DNA of 64,000 nt, from NCBI GenBank assembly GCA_965231765.1, contig OZ246887.1, forward strand, positions 806,001 through 870,000, in the 5' to 3' direction. The DNA comes from JAAXHF01 sp963665955. GTDB taxonomy: Bacteria; Desulfobacterota; Binatia; Bin18. Below, in pieces: positions 1-8,887 of this stretch. Under the pieces are notes generated by a model. That model had not been told where the DNA came from, searched no databases, and was given only the letters and a program-made list of their open reading frames with translations. The translations under genes and the position numbers were made by a program. Position 1 is the first letter of the stretch. Each line of letters opens with the position of its first letter.

Positions 1-2
1 CG

Positions 3-1118
3 ATGATCGCCTTTATGCGGCGTAGTCTCCCAATCGAAACCGTCGAGTGGAAACACCCCCAGACTGGCGAGCCATTGACCTATAAAGACACGGAGTCCGA
101 TGCCAAGCTCCAGCGCTGGGCCGAAGGCGCGTATCGTTCAACCGTGCGTGCCCAAGCTTGCGATGTCTTGCGTCAGTATCTTCCAGCTGCGACCTTGACC
201 AACGTCGGCATCTTTGGCGTCGGCCAGGCATTTGAGCATCTGCTCAACAAGCTCTACTCACAGCCGCTTGAGGAGGGCCAGACCATTGCCCACGGCATGC
301 ACACCGCCCTCAACGCCCTTATTCCATCGTTTGTGAAACGTGCCAAACCTAGCTCGTACTTGAGCGACACATATGCGAGCGTGCGCACGATTGCAGCTGA
401 GCTTTTACAATCATCATCAGTAGAGCCTAGTCAATCAGTCCACCTGATCGATTATGATGACGATGCCGAAGACAAAATCCTCGCGGCCATTCTCTACCCG
501 CATGTCCGCCAGCCACTCCAGCAATTGCGGACAGTCGTCAAAAATCTATCAGCCGCGCCCAGAGCCCAGATCTTCAACGAATATATCGCCCGCCGCGCCC
601 ACCGCCGCGAGAAGCCCGGCCGCGCCTTAGAGCAGGCGTATTACACGTTTGATATTGTCGGCAATCTGGGTCTATATCGTGACCTCCAGCGTCACCGTCT
701 TTTGACCCAAGAGCGCCAAGACTTCACCACTTCCCACGGCTACGACATTCCACAAGAAATCGAAGAAGCCGGCTTCAAAGACGCCTTTGCACGCAGCATG
801 GACCAGACGGCAGAGCTATACAAACAGATCTACCGCGACTTCCCTATTCAGGCCCAATACGTCGTACCTTTTGCCTATCGGATCCGGTGGACAATGAAAA
901 TGAACCTACGCGAAGCCGTCCACATTGGCGAGCTGCGCACCATGCCCCAAGGCCACCCCGACTATCGCCTGATTGTCCAAGACATGTGGCGCCAGATCCA
1001 AGCTGTCCACCCGCTCCTCGCCCAAAGCGCCAAGTTCCTAGACTGGAACACATACCGACTCGGCCGACTCCAGTCTGAGATGCGGACTGAGTATAAGAGG
1101 GATAGGACTGAGCGCTGA
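3..1118 (+). CDS. Flavin-dependent thymidylate synthase (ThyX family), 5' end cut by window
   Basis: The reading frame is open to the left edge, so only the C-terminal part (371 residues) is seen. Around residue 230 it has RHRLLTQERQDF, which matches the ThyX signature RHRxxxxxxxS in position and context, followed by a basic NLREAVHIGELR segment like the substrate-binding arginine region of ThyX. ThyX makes dTMP from dUMP with methylene-tetrahydrofolate, NADPH and FAD. The long region before the motif suggests the double-length ThyX-like variant in which one copy is degenerate; this is inference. The signature is not perfect, so activity is uncertain. A hairpin follows the stop codon directly. 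Confidence 0.72.
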   Translation: MIAFMRRSLPIETVEWKHPQTGEPLTYKDTESDAKLQRWAEGAYRSTVRAQACDVLRQYLPAATLTNVGIFGVGQAFEHLLNKLYSQPLEEGQTIAHGMHTALNALIPSFVKRAKPSSYLSDTYASVRTIAAELLQSSSVEPSQSVHLIDYDDDAEDKILAAILYPHVRQPLQQLRTVVKNLSAAPRAQIFNEYIARRAHRREKPGRALEQAYYTFDIVGNLGLYRDLQRHRLLTQERQDFTTSHGYDIPQEIEEAGFKDAFARSMDQTAELYKQIYRDFPIQAQYVVPFAYRIRWTMKMNLREAVHIGELRTMPQGHPDYRLIVQDMWRQIQAVHPLLAQSAKFLDWNTYRLGRLQSEMRTEYKRDRTER

Positions 1119-1161
1119 GGACTGAGTGCTGAGTCTTTGCCTACGGCCCTTCACTCAGTCC
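1119..1161. terminator. Inverted repeat after the ThyX gene
   Basis: Ten bases (1119-1128) are repeated inverted at 1152-1161, directly after the TGA stop. The stretch is built of the unit GGACTGAG/GCTGAG, which recurs directly at 1105-1131 and inverted at 1152-1181. It can act as a bidirectional terminator for the convergent thyX and EthD genes, and it also looks like one of the short dispersed ACTCAG-type repeats. There is no clear T-tract. Confidence 0.5.
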
Positions 1162-1185
1162 CCAGTCCTCGTTACTCAGTCCTTC

Positions 1186-1857
1186 TTAGCCCCACTTCAC
1201 CTGATGCTCTTGGGCCACAAAACTGACCGCCAGGTCCAAGTCCAGAAACTTGCCGCCATCCGGCCACGATTCTTCCTGAAATTCGTCTGAGTCCAGCATC
1301 GTCTGATACGCTGCGGGGCTATCAAGCCATAACTGGGCAACACCGTCCCAGCGCGGTTCGGCGTACTGATAGGCGGCATCTATCACATGACATTGGACAT
1401 ACCGGCGCAGCCCAGGCAGCCGTTTGACGATCGGTCCGTGCACCTCAACCCAGTATTTTCTGAAGTCGGCCAGCGACATGCCAGGCTTGCGTTTGAGTTG
1501 AAAAATACCTTTGGTCAACTGAGGAGTTTGGGGTCCATCCAAAATCACATGATCTTCTGTCACCATCCACTCGACCCGGTTCATATCAATGAAATTCGGC
1601 TCATCAAGCAGCGCACCATTTAGATATTCAGGCGTCAATCGAAGAGCGAGAAAGTCGGCTTCATTCTTCAACCAGGATTCAGCTGCCCCATCATACGACG
1701 AATTGCTGCCCTCAAACGGGATGCGGTGACTCTGCTCATAGCGAGACAGTTGCTGAATTTTTGCCGCAATTGGCCCATGCGTCTCCCGCCAATAACGATG
1801 GAATTCAGTCTCACTCAGCGACGCTTTTCGCGTGATAAAATACAGTACATGAATCAT
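1186..1857 (-). CDS. Tandem EthD-domain protein
   Basis: The protein has two ferredoxin-like EthD domains (about residues 1-105 and 112-220). Each begins with a beta strand and the family pattern F-x-x-Y-W-x-x-x-H-G-P (RYWRETHGPI and KYWVEVHGPI). EthD-like dimeric alpha/beta-barrel proteins are found with catabolic oxygenases and related enzymes; the exact role is unknown. The ATG at 1857 is chosen because a GAGGAGG ribosome site lies just upstream; a longer frame starting with GTG at 1878 would place that site inside the gene. Two further, single-domain EthD genes are in the window. Confidence 0.85.
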   Translation of the reverse strand: MIHVLYFITRKASLSETEFHRYWRETHGPIAAKIQQLSRYEQSHRIPFEGSNSSYDGAAESWLKNEADFLALRLTPEYLNGALLDEPNFIDMNRVEWMVTEDHVILDGPQTPQLTKGIFQLKRKPGMSLADFRKYWVEVHGPIVKRLPGLRRYVQCHVIDAAYQYAEPRWDGVAQLWLDSPAAYQTMLDSDEFQEESWPDGGKFLDLDLAVSFVAQEHQVKWG

Positions 1858-2058
1858 ACCAGCCTCCTCTTTTTTCACGTTTTCCGTTCTACGCTTTCCC
1901 GTGCCAAAAACAAAGAACTCTGCACTTCGAACCTTGAGCTTTCAACTCTGAACCTTAAATCGCCTAGGGGTCTTTTGCTGCCAAAAACCTCGCTGCTACA
2001 ATAGTCCCAGACAGTCTGTCTGAAAACACCGAAACGAGAGGCGTGAGGCAAAAAACCA

Positions 2059-3807
2059 ATGAAAATTCTTGTTGCGGAAACTGCGGGGTTTTGTTGGGGG
2101 GTGCGACGGGCTTTGGATCAAGCCGTTGATCTGTCTAAAAAAACAGATGGTCCGGTCCAGACCTTTGGGCCGCTCATTCATAATGCGCAGGTCATGGAAG
2201 AGCTGACCGAACAGAACATTCACGCCTTTGAGCAGCCGCAAGAGGTCACAGGGGGGACTGTGCTCGTCCGGGCCCATGGCGTACGTCCGGAAGCCTTTGA
2301 TCAACTCCGCGCGACGGGCGCCGATGTCTACGACGCAACCTGTCCGCTCGTTCGTAAAGTGCAGAAAATCATCGCCAAATATGGCAGGGATAACTACGAC
2401 ATTGTCATTGTCGGTGACGATCATCACGCCGAAGTCATGGGCCTCACAGGCTACACCTCAACGCGCTGTTTTGTGGTAGCGGATGAACATGAAGCCAAAG
2501 ATCTGCCCGAGTTTGATCGGGTGTGTGTCGTCTCGCAGACCACACAAAATGACGACACGTTTGCGCGCACCGTCACTGTCATCAAACCCAAAGCCAAGGT
2601 CATTCGGGCGACCAACACCGTGTGTGAACCCACCCGTGATCACCAAAGCGAGACCATCGATCTCGCCCATCAGGTCGATCTGATGGTTGTGGTCGGTGGA
2701 CATCACAGCGCAAATACGTGTCGTTTAGCCGATTTAGCCGCCGAAGAAGGCTCTCAAGTCCTGCACATTGAGACCGATGCCGAACTCCAAGACCACGACT
2801 TCACGCCGTATGGGGCTGTCGGTGTCACGGCTGGAGCGTCAACACCCGAGTGGATGATTAACCGGGTGGTCGATAAACTGGAGTCCTTCAACGAGGAGCC
2901 TGTCAGTCAGTTGAACACCTGGCTGAAGCACCTGGTGGGTGTCCTCGTTGCCAGCAACCTGTATGTGGGTTTAGGCGCGGCCAGCCTGACCATGGCGGCG
3001 AGTCTGCTTCTCCACCCCCAGCTCTCCCGTGACATCCTGATACCGCTCATGTCCACAGCCGGCTTTTTCGTCCTGGCCATGCATACCGTCAACCGCTACC
3101 AAGAGCGCTCACACTACAGCGGCTGGGGCAGCTTCTCACCGCGTGCGTTTCAGCAGTTTCAACAGGTGATGTTGTGGGTCGCGATTAGTGCCCTGACGGC
3201 GGCCTTGGGACTTGCCGCATCATTTGGTGTGGGACAGTTTCTTGCCCTGGCTATCTTTGGCGGTTTGGGAGCCATCTACAGCGTGAAGCTCCTCCCGCTG
3301 TCGTGGGCGCGTCACCTCATGGGGATTCGCAGTATCAAAGATTTGCCCGCCTCAAAAGATATTGGCGCAGCCCTCGGCTGGACGGTTGCTTGCGTCGTCG
3401 TTCCCTTCATTAGCGTCGGCACGAGCTCGGTCTGGCGGGCGGTGGGAGTGCTTGGCTTTGTCTTTCTGCTCGTGTTCTTACGCGCCGCCCTGATTGGCGT
3501 CCGCGATGTCCAGGGCGACAAGATCATGGGCATGGAAACGATCTTCAAGGTTGTCGGCAAACGCCGTACCAAAGCCGTACTGGTAAGCGTTGTAGCAACG
3601 CTTAGTGTCTTGCTGTTAGGCCTGACCTTACCCTGGAATAGTCTCCCTCTGGCGGCGTGTTTATTTTTCGTCATTCCGTACAGCTGCGCAGTGAGTTGGG
3701 TTTATCACCAACGGTTATTACCTAAAGGTGCGCTGGGAGAGATTTTTGTCGATGGGCAATTTTTATTGGCGGGGGTGATGACGCTGATTTGGCATATGTA
3801 TCAATAA
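2059..3807 (+). CDS. ispH: IspH (HMBPP reductase) fused to a UbiA-like membrane prenyltransferase domain
   Basis: Residues 1 to about 285 are 4-hydroxy-3-methylbut-2-enyl diphosphate reductase, the last step of the MEP isoprenoid pathway. The three cluster cysteines are seen in GFCWGVRRA (Cys12), DATCPLV (near 97) and NTVCEPT (near 195), with the HHAEVMG histidine and the GVTAGASTPEWMI end motif. The usual SSN of VGGxxSSNT reads HSANT. Residues about 290-582 are strongly hydrophobic, with eight or nine membrane segments and a second aspartate-rich motif RDVQGDKIMG (near 482-491) typical of UbiA prenyltransferases. The first aspartate-rich motif appears changed (NRYQERSHY). IspH alone is about 310 residues, so this is a true fusion. 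It could couple precursor supply to quinone or haem prenylation, which is inference; the haem genes lie next door. Confidence 0.9.
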   Translation: MKILVAETAGFCWGVRRALDQAVDLSKKTDGPVQTFGPLIHNAQVMEELTEQNIHAFEQPQEVTGGTVLVRAHGVRPEAFDQLRATGADVYDATCPLVRKVQKIIAKYGRDNYDIVIVGDDHHAEVMGLTGYTSTRCFVVADEHEAKDLPEFDRVCVVSQTTQNDDTFARTVTVIKPKAKVIRATNTVCEPTRDHQSETIDLAHQVDLMVVVGGHHSANTCRLADLAAEEGSQVLHIETDAELQDHDFTPYGAVGVTAGASTPEWMINRVVDKLESFNEEPVSQLNTWLKHLVGVLVASNLYVGLGAASLTMAASLLLHPQLSRDILIPLMSTAGFFVLAMHTVNRYQERSHYSGWGSFSPRAFQQFQQVMLWVAISALTAALGLAASFGVGQFLALAIFGGLGAIYSVKLLPLSWARHLMGIRSIKDLPASKDIGAALGWTVACVVVPFISVGTSSVWRAVGVLGFVFLLVFLRAALIGVRDVQGDKIMGMETIFKVVGKRRTKAVLVSVVATLSVLLLGLTLPWNSLPLAACLFFVIPYSCAVSWVYHQRLLPKGALGEIFVDGQFLLAGVMTLIWHMYQ

Positions 3808-3936
3808 AAAAGTTCAAAGCTCAAAGTTCAAGAAGGAAAAGTAGGGTATGAGTGCTGCGCAGCCACCCATCAATTGACAGCGTATCATTCCTCTCTCAAC
3901 TCTGAGACGCAGTATTCCCCCTCGACATTAAAAAAT

Positions 3937-5403
3937 TCAGCGAGCTGAGCAGTCAGGTTTGAGGCTGAGTTGATCCACAACGGCTGTGGCCGCCGCTTCG
4001 CCACTCCGGACGCAATCCGCAATGCCAACCCCACGATAGGCGCTGCCAGCTAAGGCCAGTCCAGGATGGGTTGCGACACGTTGCTCAATCTTGGCAACCC
4101 GGCCAAGATGGCCAACCAGATATTGCGGCATTGACTGCGGATAGCGGGCAATCCGACTAAACAGCGGAGCGGTCTGTACGCCGAGGAGCGCTGCCAGTTC
4201 TTGCCGGACTACTCCTTCCATTTCAGCGTCATCAAGATTACACATCTCGGCTTGCAACGTGCCGCCGACAAACGCGCGCAGTAAGACATGCCCCTCTGGG
4301 GCACGGCCAGGATATTTGATGCTGGAGAACGTGCCAGCAATGATCGAACGCTTCTCAATCGCAGGCACGACAAAACCAAAGCCATTCAAGGCGTGCGGAA
4401 TATCTTCGCGCCGATAGGCCAGACTGACTGTGGCAGCTGAACTGTACGAAATATCCGCAAGTTGATCCGCAAGTTGGGCATCGTACGAGCGCACCAGACG
4501 GGTAGTCTGAAACGCAGGCGTAGCCAGCACAACGCTGTCGGCTTGTAGTGAAGAGCCATCCTGACAACCAACATGCCAGTGCTGATCTTGCCCATTGCCG
4601 GGCTGAAGCTGGACCGCATTCGCACCACAGTTGAGATGCACCTCGCCCAGCGACAATCGACCAAGCAGTGTATCAACCATGTGTTGCATGCCGTTTCGCA
4701 GAGTCACAAATAGACTCCAGCGTGCTCCACTGGCACTTTTTGTGTCCTGGGGTCTTTTGCCTCCGGCTTGCCACAGCGCATAAATCACGCTGCGATGATC
4801 GCGCTCCATTTGCAGAAAGCGTGGCATGGTTGCCGCCAAGCTTAAAGAGTCTGGGTCGGCCGTATAAATGCCTCCGATCAGTGGCTGGGCGACACGCTCT
4901 AGCACTTCGCAGCCTAAACGGCGGCGGACAAAAGACCCTAAACTCTCATCGTCTTGTTGCTGTGCACGCGGCAAGACTAAATCTAATCCCATACGCAGCT
5001 TGCCCGGCCAGGAGAAAATGCGAGAACGGACTAAGGCTCCCAATCGTGTTGGAGCAAGGAGCATGAAGCCTTCGGGTAGAGGCTCCAGCTTACCATTACG
5101 GACGACAAAGGTTGTGCGAAACTGATCCTGAGTACCAACCAGTTCTGACTCCAAGCCCATCCGGCGGCATAAGGCCAGTGCCCACGGTTTTTCAGAGAGA
5201 AAAGAGTCAGGGCCGTGCTCCAGCAGAAAGCCATCTCGGTGCTCGGTGCCAATCGTTCCTCCCAACCGGCCACTCGCTTCGAGCAAGGTAAAACGTAGCG
5301 GGAGTTCGCGCTCTCGGCTGAGTTCCTCAAGATGATGGGCGGCAGCAAGTCCAGCGATACCGCCACCAATGATAACAATGTGGGGAGTACATCCAAATTC
5401 CAT
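3937..5403 (-). CDS. hemG: Protoporphyrinogen oxidase, HemG/HemY type
   Basis: This FAD enzyme oxidises protoporphyrinogen IX to protoporphyrin IX. The N-terminus carries the dinucleotide-binding motif IGGGIAGLAAAHHLEE (residues 12-27), followed by E-ASGRLGGTIGTE. The C-terminus has ALAGSAYRGVGIADCVRSG, the second FAD-contacting region of the oxygen-dependent oxidase family, and the length of 488 residues fits. It is the last gene of the minus-strand unit hemE-hemH-small peptide-hemG, 23 bases after the small peptide gene. It faces the ispH fusion gene, with about 130 bases between their stops. Confidence 0.96.
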   Translation of the reverse strand: MEFGCTPHIVIIGGGIAGLAAAHHLEELSRERELPLRFTLLEASGRLGGTIGTEHRDGFLLEHGPDSFLSEKPWALALCRRMGLESELVGTQDQFRTTFVVRNGKLEPLPEGFMLLAPTRLGALVRSRIFSWPGKLRMGLDLVLPRAQQQDDESLGSFVRRRLGCEVLERVAQPLIGGIYTADPDSLSLAATMPRFLQMERDHRSVIYALWQAGGKRPQDTKSASGARWSLFVTLRNGMQHMVDTLLGRLSLGEVHLNCGANAVQLQPGNGQDQHWHVGCQDGSSLQADSVVLATPAFQTTRLVRSYDAQLADQLADISYSSAATVSLAYRREDIPHALNGFGFVVPAIEKRSIIAGTFSSIKYPGRAPEGHVLLRAFVGGTLQAEMCNLDDAEMEGVVRQELAALLGVQTAPLFSRIARYPQSMPQYLVGHLGRVAKIEQRVATHPGLALAGSAYRGVGIADCVRSGEAAATAVVDQLSLKPDCSAR

Positions 5404-5426
5404 GTTTTACCCGTGGAAGAAAGGTC

Positions 5427-5522
5427 TCAATCTTTGCTTTTTAATCTCATATTCAGCAAGAAAATCAGGAGCCCAACACAGATGGCAAACAAAAAAATGA
5501 GCAGCTCAATATTATCTGACAT
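5427..5522 (-). CDS. 31-residue single-helix membrane peptide in the haem operon
   Basis: The frame starts MSDNIELLIFLFAIC and ends LLNMRLKSKD. It has an acidic N-terminus, about 20 hydrophobic residues (positions 6-24) and a basic tail, which fits one membrane helix with the C-terminus in the cytoplasm. A GGGAGGA ribosome site precedes the ATG. It begins 15 bases after the hemH stop and ends 23 bases before hemG, so it sits tightly inside the operon. It may anchor or join haem enzymes at the membrane; that is inference. I do not recognise a named family. Confidence 0.7.
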   Translation of the reverse strand: MSDNIELLIFLFAICVGLLIFLLNMRLKSKD

Positions 5523-5537
5523 CCTCAGTCCTCCCGC

Positions 5538-6470
5538 CTACCCTGCAACAGCCTTCCGCACCACATCAGCCAGCATCTGAATAAACACTGGATGGTCGTT
5601 GACCGTGCCTGCCCGGTGCATATGCACCTCTAACTCGCCTGCAATTTGCCTAGCTTCGGTGTCGAGGTCATACATCACTTCCATATGATCACACACAAAG
5701 CCGATTGGCATGACGACAATGTCACGGGAGCCGTCTGCTGCCAACTGCTTGATCACTGCTCCAATATCGGGCTCAAGCCATGGCGTGCGCGAGTCTCCAC
5801 TCCGACTCTGGTAGGCAACTGACCAGCACGCATGACCAAGACGTTCTGCAACCAACCGAGCGCCTGCCTCGATTTGCTCAACATAGCCAGGCGTTCCTGG
5901 CAGAGCTGTTGGGACGCTATGCGCCGTAAAGACCAGCGGCGTTTCAGCGCGGCGGTGTGCCGAAATTGCGGCAAATGCCTGTTGTGTCAAATCAGTCACT
6001 GCCTCAATAAACAGCGGATGTCTATGCCAGCCAGGAACGTATTCCACACTCGGCGCACTCGCTCCAAGCTGCTCAAGCTGCTTTTGTGCAGCCGCTACAT
6101 CTTCCTTATAACGCCCCCAACCCGCCTCGCTCTGCTGGGCAGATAGAATCACTCCGAGAGCGTTGCGCACTCCGTCAGCGGCCATCTGAGCTAGCGTCTC
6201 GTGCAGATACGGATGCCAGTTACGCATACCAACATAGACCGGTAAATCGAAACCAGTCTGTGCAAGGGCAGCCTGAAGCGCTGTGGCTTGGCGCAACGTG
6301 ATTGCGTTTAGCGGTGAGTGGCCATCGAATAACCTATAGTGATCAACCACCGCTTCGAGTCGCTGTGGCGGGACTGGCCGGCCGCGTAAGACATTGGCCA
6401 GGAAGGGGTGAACGTCGGCCATTTTTTCCGGGCCACCAAAGGCGATTAACAGAATGGCAGCATGTTTCAT
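5538..6470 (-). CDS. hemH: Ferrochelatase
   Basis: Ferrochelatase inserts iron(II) into protoporphyrin IX. The start MKHAAILLIAFGGPEK is typical of the family. The metal-binding histidine is in FTAHSVPTALPG (near residue 177), followed by AYQSRSGDSRTPWLEPDI and the acidic end motif PIGFVCDHMEVMYDLDTEA. The length of 310 residues fits the short soluble bacterial form. The start overlaps the hemE stop by four bases (ATGA), so the two are translationally coupled. Confidence 0.96.
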   Translation of the reverse strand: MKHAAILLIAFGGPEKMADVHPFLANVLRGRPVPPQRLEAVVDHYRLFDGHSPLNAITLRQATALQAALAQTGFDLPVYVGMRNWHPYLHETLAQMAADGVRNALGVILSAQQSEAGWGRYKEDVAAAQKQLEQLGASAPSVEYVPGWHRHPLFIEAVTDLTQQAFAAISAHRRAETPLVFTAHSVPTALPGTPGYVEQIEAGARLVAERLGHACWSVAYQSRSGDSRTPWLEPDIGAVIKQLAADGSRDIVVMPIGFVCDHMEVMYDLDTEARQIAGELEVHMHRAGTVNDHPVFIQMLADVVRKAVAG

Positions 6471-7492
6471 GATGACATCTCATGCACCATCTCCACCAAC
6501 GCTACCACATGCTCCACCGGCGTTTGCGGCAAAATGCCGTGTCCCAGATTAAAGATATGGCCCGGTCGGCGACCGGCAGACTGAAGCACCCGCTGGGTTT
6601 GTTTTCGGAGCGTGTCGAGCGGGGCAAACAGGGTGACTGGATCAAGATTGCCCTGCACGGCTCGGTCAAAACCAATCCGGGGCCAAGCAACATCGAGATC
6701 AATCCGCCAGTCCACGCCAATCACGTCACCCCCTGCCTCAGCCAGCAACTCCAGCAAGGTGCTTGTATTCGTCCCAAAATGAATGACCGGTATGCCTGGA
6801 GTGATGCCCTGAATGAGGGTCTGCATATGGGGCAAAATGAAGCTGCGATAGTCGTCTGGCGAGAGACAACCAATCCATGAGTCAAACAGCTGTACGGCTT
6901 GGGCACCAGCCATAATCTGCTCATTCAGGTAGTCAGTTGTGACCCGGACGAGATGGTCCATGAGTGCCCGCCAAGTACCATGGTCACCATACATCAGGCG
7001 CTTGGTCTCGACATAATTCCGCGAACCACCGCCTTCGATGAGGTATGAGGCGACAGTAAACGGCGCCCCCGAAAACCCGATCAGGGCGATATCATCGGAT
7101 AGCGCCGCTCGCGCTCTACGTATAGCTTCAAAAACAAAAGACACCGTTTCTGACGGGGGTTTATCTTCGAGGCGATCCACGTCCGCCCCAGAACGAACCG
7201 GCCGATGTATAATCGGCCCATCCCCTTGGGCAAATTCCAGTCCAACCCCCATCGGCTCTAGAATCAACAGAATATCAGCAAAGATAATGGCAGCATCAAC
7301 GCCGAGACGCTCTACCGCCTCAACTGTGACTTGGGCGGCCAAATCTGGAGTTTTGCATAACTCTAGAAACCGGACTTTATCCCGAACGGCCCGGTACTCG
7401 GGCATATAGCGGCCCGCCTGGCGCATCAACCAGACGGGTGTGTATGGGGTCGGCTCCTGGCGACACGCTTGTAGAAAAATAGGCTCTTTCAT
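6467..7492 (-). CDS. hemE: Uroporphyrinogen decarboxylase
   Basis: HemE converts uroporphyrinogen III to coproporphyrinogen III. The family signature PVWLMRQAGRYMPEYR is at residues 20-35. The catalytic aspartate region IIFADILLILEPMGVGLEF and the late GHGILPQTPVEHV motif are present, and the length of 341 residues is normal. It is the first gene of the minus-strand haem operon. The step from coproporphyrinogen to protoporphyrinogen (hemN or hemF) is not in the window. Confidence 0.97.
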   Translation of the reverse strand: MKEPIFLQACRQEPTPYTPVWLMRQAGRYMPEYRAVRDKVRFLELCKTPDLAAQVTVEAVERLGVDAAIIFADILLILEPMGVGLEFAQGDGPIIHRPVRSGADVDRLEDKPPSETVSFVFEAIRRARAALSDDIALIGFSGAPFTVASYLIEGGGSRNYVETKRLMYGDHGTWRALMDHLVRVTTDYLNEQIMAGAQAVQLFDSWIGCLSPDDYRSFILPHMQTLIQGITPGIPVIHFGTNTSTLLELLAEAGGDVIGVDWRIDLDVAWPRIGFDRAVQGNLDPVTLFAPLDTLRKQTQRVLQSAGRRPGHIFNLGHGILPQTPVEHVVALVEMVHEMSS

Positions 7493-7610
7493 TGCTAATC
7501 ATCCTACCATAGGATGCCCTGAGCAGTCAGTGGGGAAATAGGGACAAGGACTGAATCCCGAGTAAACTATATGCAATCAACGTAGACAAGACGAATAAGG
7601 AGGGCCATAC

Positions 7611-8471
7611 ATGTCTGATCCCTGGACTCATCATACAAAAATGATCAACGGCTTTCGCATGCACTATGTCACTGCGGGCTCTGGCTATCCGCTCGTTTTT
7701 GTCCACGGCTGGCCGCAGAGCTGGTACGAATGGCGTAAAATCATCCCCGCTTTGGCTGAGCGGTTTACCATTATTGCGCCTGACCTACGGGGGCTGGGCG
7801 ATTCTGACCGGCCCTTGACGGGCTATGACAAACGGACCTTGGCTTCTGACGTACATGCCCTAGTCCAATCCCTTGGATATGAAAAAATCGGGCTGACCGG
7901 TCACGATTGGGGTGGCGCAGTGTCGTATTATTTTGCCTACGATCATCCCGAAATGGTCGAGCGGCTGATGATTCTTGACATGATCCCTGGCCTCGGCCGG
8001 ACCGGCGACAAAATGGATCTCCAAGCAGCGCGGCGCTTTTGGCATGTGTTTTTTCATGCCGGCATGCCAGACTTAGCTGAACGGCTGGTCAGCACCAATG
8101 TTCGGGCGTATCTGAGCCATTTTTATACTTCACGGGATTACAACTACAGCCCGACCGTCTTTAGTAAAGAAGACATCGACGAATATGTCCGGGTATATTC
8201 TGCTCCTGGGGCCTTGAGGGCGGGCTTTCAATATTATGCAACCGCTTTGGATAAGGACCTGGAGAATCTGAAAAGCTGTACCGAGAAATTGAAAATGCCA
8301 GTCCTGGCTTGGGGTGGAGACCGTTTCATGTCCAACCTCGTACCAGTCTGGGAAGGCGTTGCCGACAACGTTCAGGGGGGCTCGGTTGAGCAGTGTGGGC
8401 ATTTTGTCGCGGAAGAGAAGCCGGAATTTGTCATTCAGCAAGCGCTGGAGTTTTTTTCGCCTCTCCGATAA
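7611..8471 (+). CDS. Alpha/beta hydrolase, epoxide hydrolase/haloacetate dehalogenase type
   Basis: The protein has the oxyanion-hole motif HGWPQSWYEWRK, the nucleophile elbow GHDWGGAVSYYF with Asp99 as nucleophile, and the catalytic histidine in EQCGHFVAEEKP near the end. An aspartate nucleophile followed by tryptophan marks the epoxide hydrolase and haloalkanoate dehalogenase branch, which forms an ester intermediate. The substrate cannot be told from sequence. An AAGGAGGG ribosome site lies before the ATG. The sugE-like gene begins 11 bases downstream, so the two are probably co-transcribed. Confidence 0.85.
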   Translation: MSDPWTHHTKMINGFRMHYVTAGSGYPLVFVHGWPQSWYEWRKIIPALAERFTIIAPDLRGLGDSDRPLTGYDKRTLASDVHALVQSLGYEKIGLTGHDWGGAVSYYFAYDHPEMVERLMILDMIPGLGRTGDKMDLQAARRFWHVFFHAGMPDLAERLVSTNVRAYLSHFYTSRDYNYSPTVFSKEDIDEYVRVYSAPGALRAGFQYYATALDKDLENLKSCTEKLKMPVLAWGGDRFMSNLVPVWEGVADNVQGGSVEQCGHFVAEEKPEFVIQQALEFFSPLR

Positions 8472-8482
8472 GGGAGTTCCCC

Positions 8483-8803
8483 GTGGCATGGCTCTTCGTT
8501 TTCATCGCCGGCCTTTTTGAAATCGTGTGGGCGATTGCCATGAAATACTCTGACGGCTTCAGCAAATTGTGGCCGAGTGCCATTACTGTCGCGGGGATGC
8601 TGATGAGTTTTTTTCTGTTGTCATATGCCTTGAAGACGCTGCCCGTCGGGACAACCTACGCGGTGTGGACGGGTATCGGCGCGGCCGGCACTGCCGTCAT
8701 GGGTATGCTGCTCTTTGGCGAATCGCGGGAAGCCCTACGACTCTTGTGCATCGGGCTTATTATTGCGGGCATTCTGGGGTTGCCGCTTGTGGATAATCAC
8801 TAA
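8483..8803 (+). CDS. sugE: Small multidrug resistance family exporter, SugE/Gdx type
   Basis: This 106-residue protein with four membrane helices begins with GTG at 8483, after an AGGGAG ribosome site. The longer open frame from 8393 only overlaps the hydrolase. Landmarks are the glutamate in IAGLFEIVWAIAMKYS (Glu13, the essential substrate/proton site), KTLPVGTTYAVWTGIGA, and the end GLIIAGILGL. The KTLPVGTxYAVWTGIG pattern marks the Gdx branch, which exports guanidinium ions. No guanidine riboswitch is visible; the gene follows the hydrolase directly. Confidence 0.9.
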   Translation: MAWLFVFIAGLFEIVWAIAMKYSDGFSKLWPSAITVAGMLMSFFLLSYALKTLPVGTTYAVWTGIGAAGTAVMGMLLFGESREALRLLCIGLIIAGILGLPLVDNH

Positions 8804-8887
8804 GGTCTTGTGCTGGTCCCATCTTTCCAATCCCGCCTCGCTCAGTTAGCATTCCCACCGCAACGGAAGGGCAGCGAAGGATAGCGC

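Noticed and set aside
8461..8483. Guanidine riboswitch before the sugE-like gene
   Set aside because: Only 11 bases separate it from the hydrolase gene; there is no room for one.
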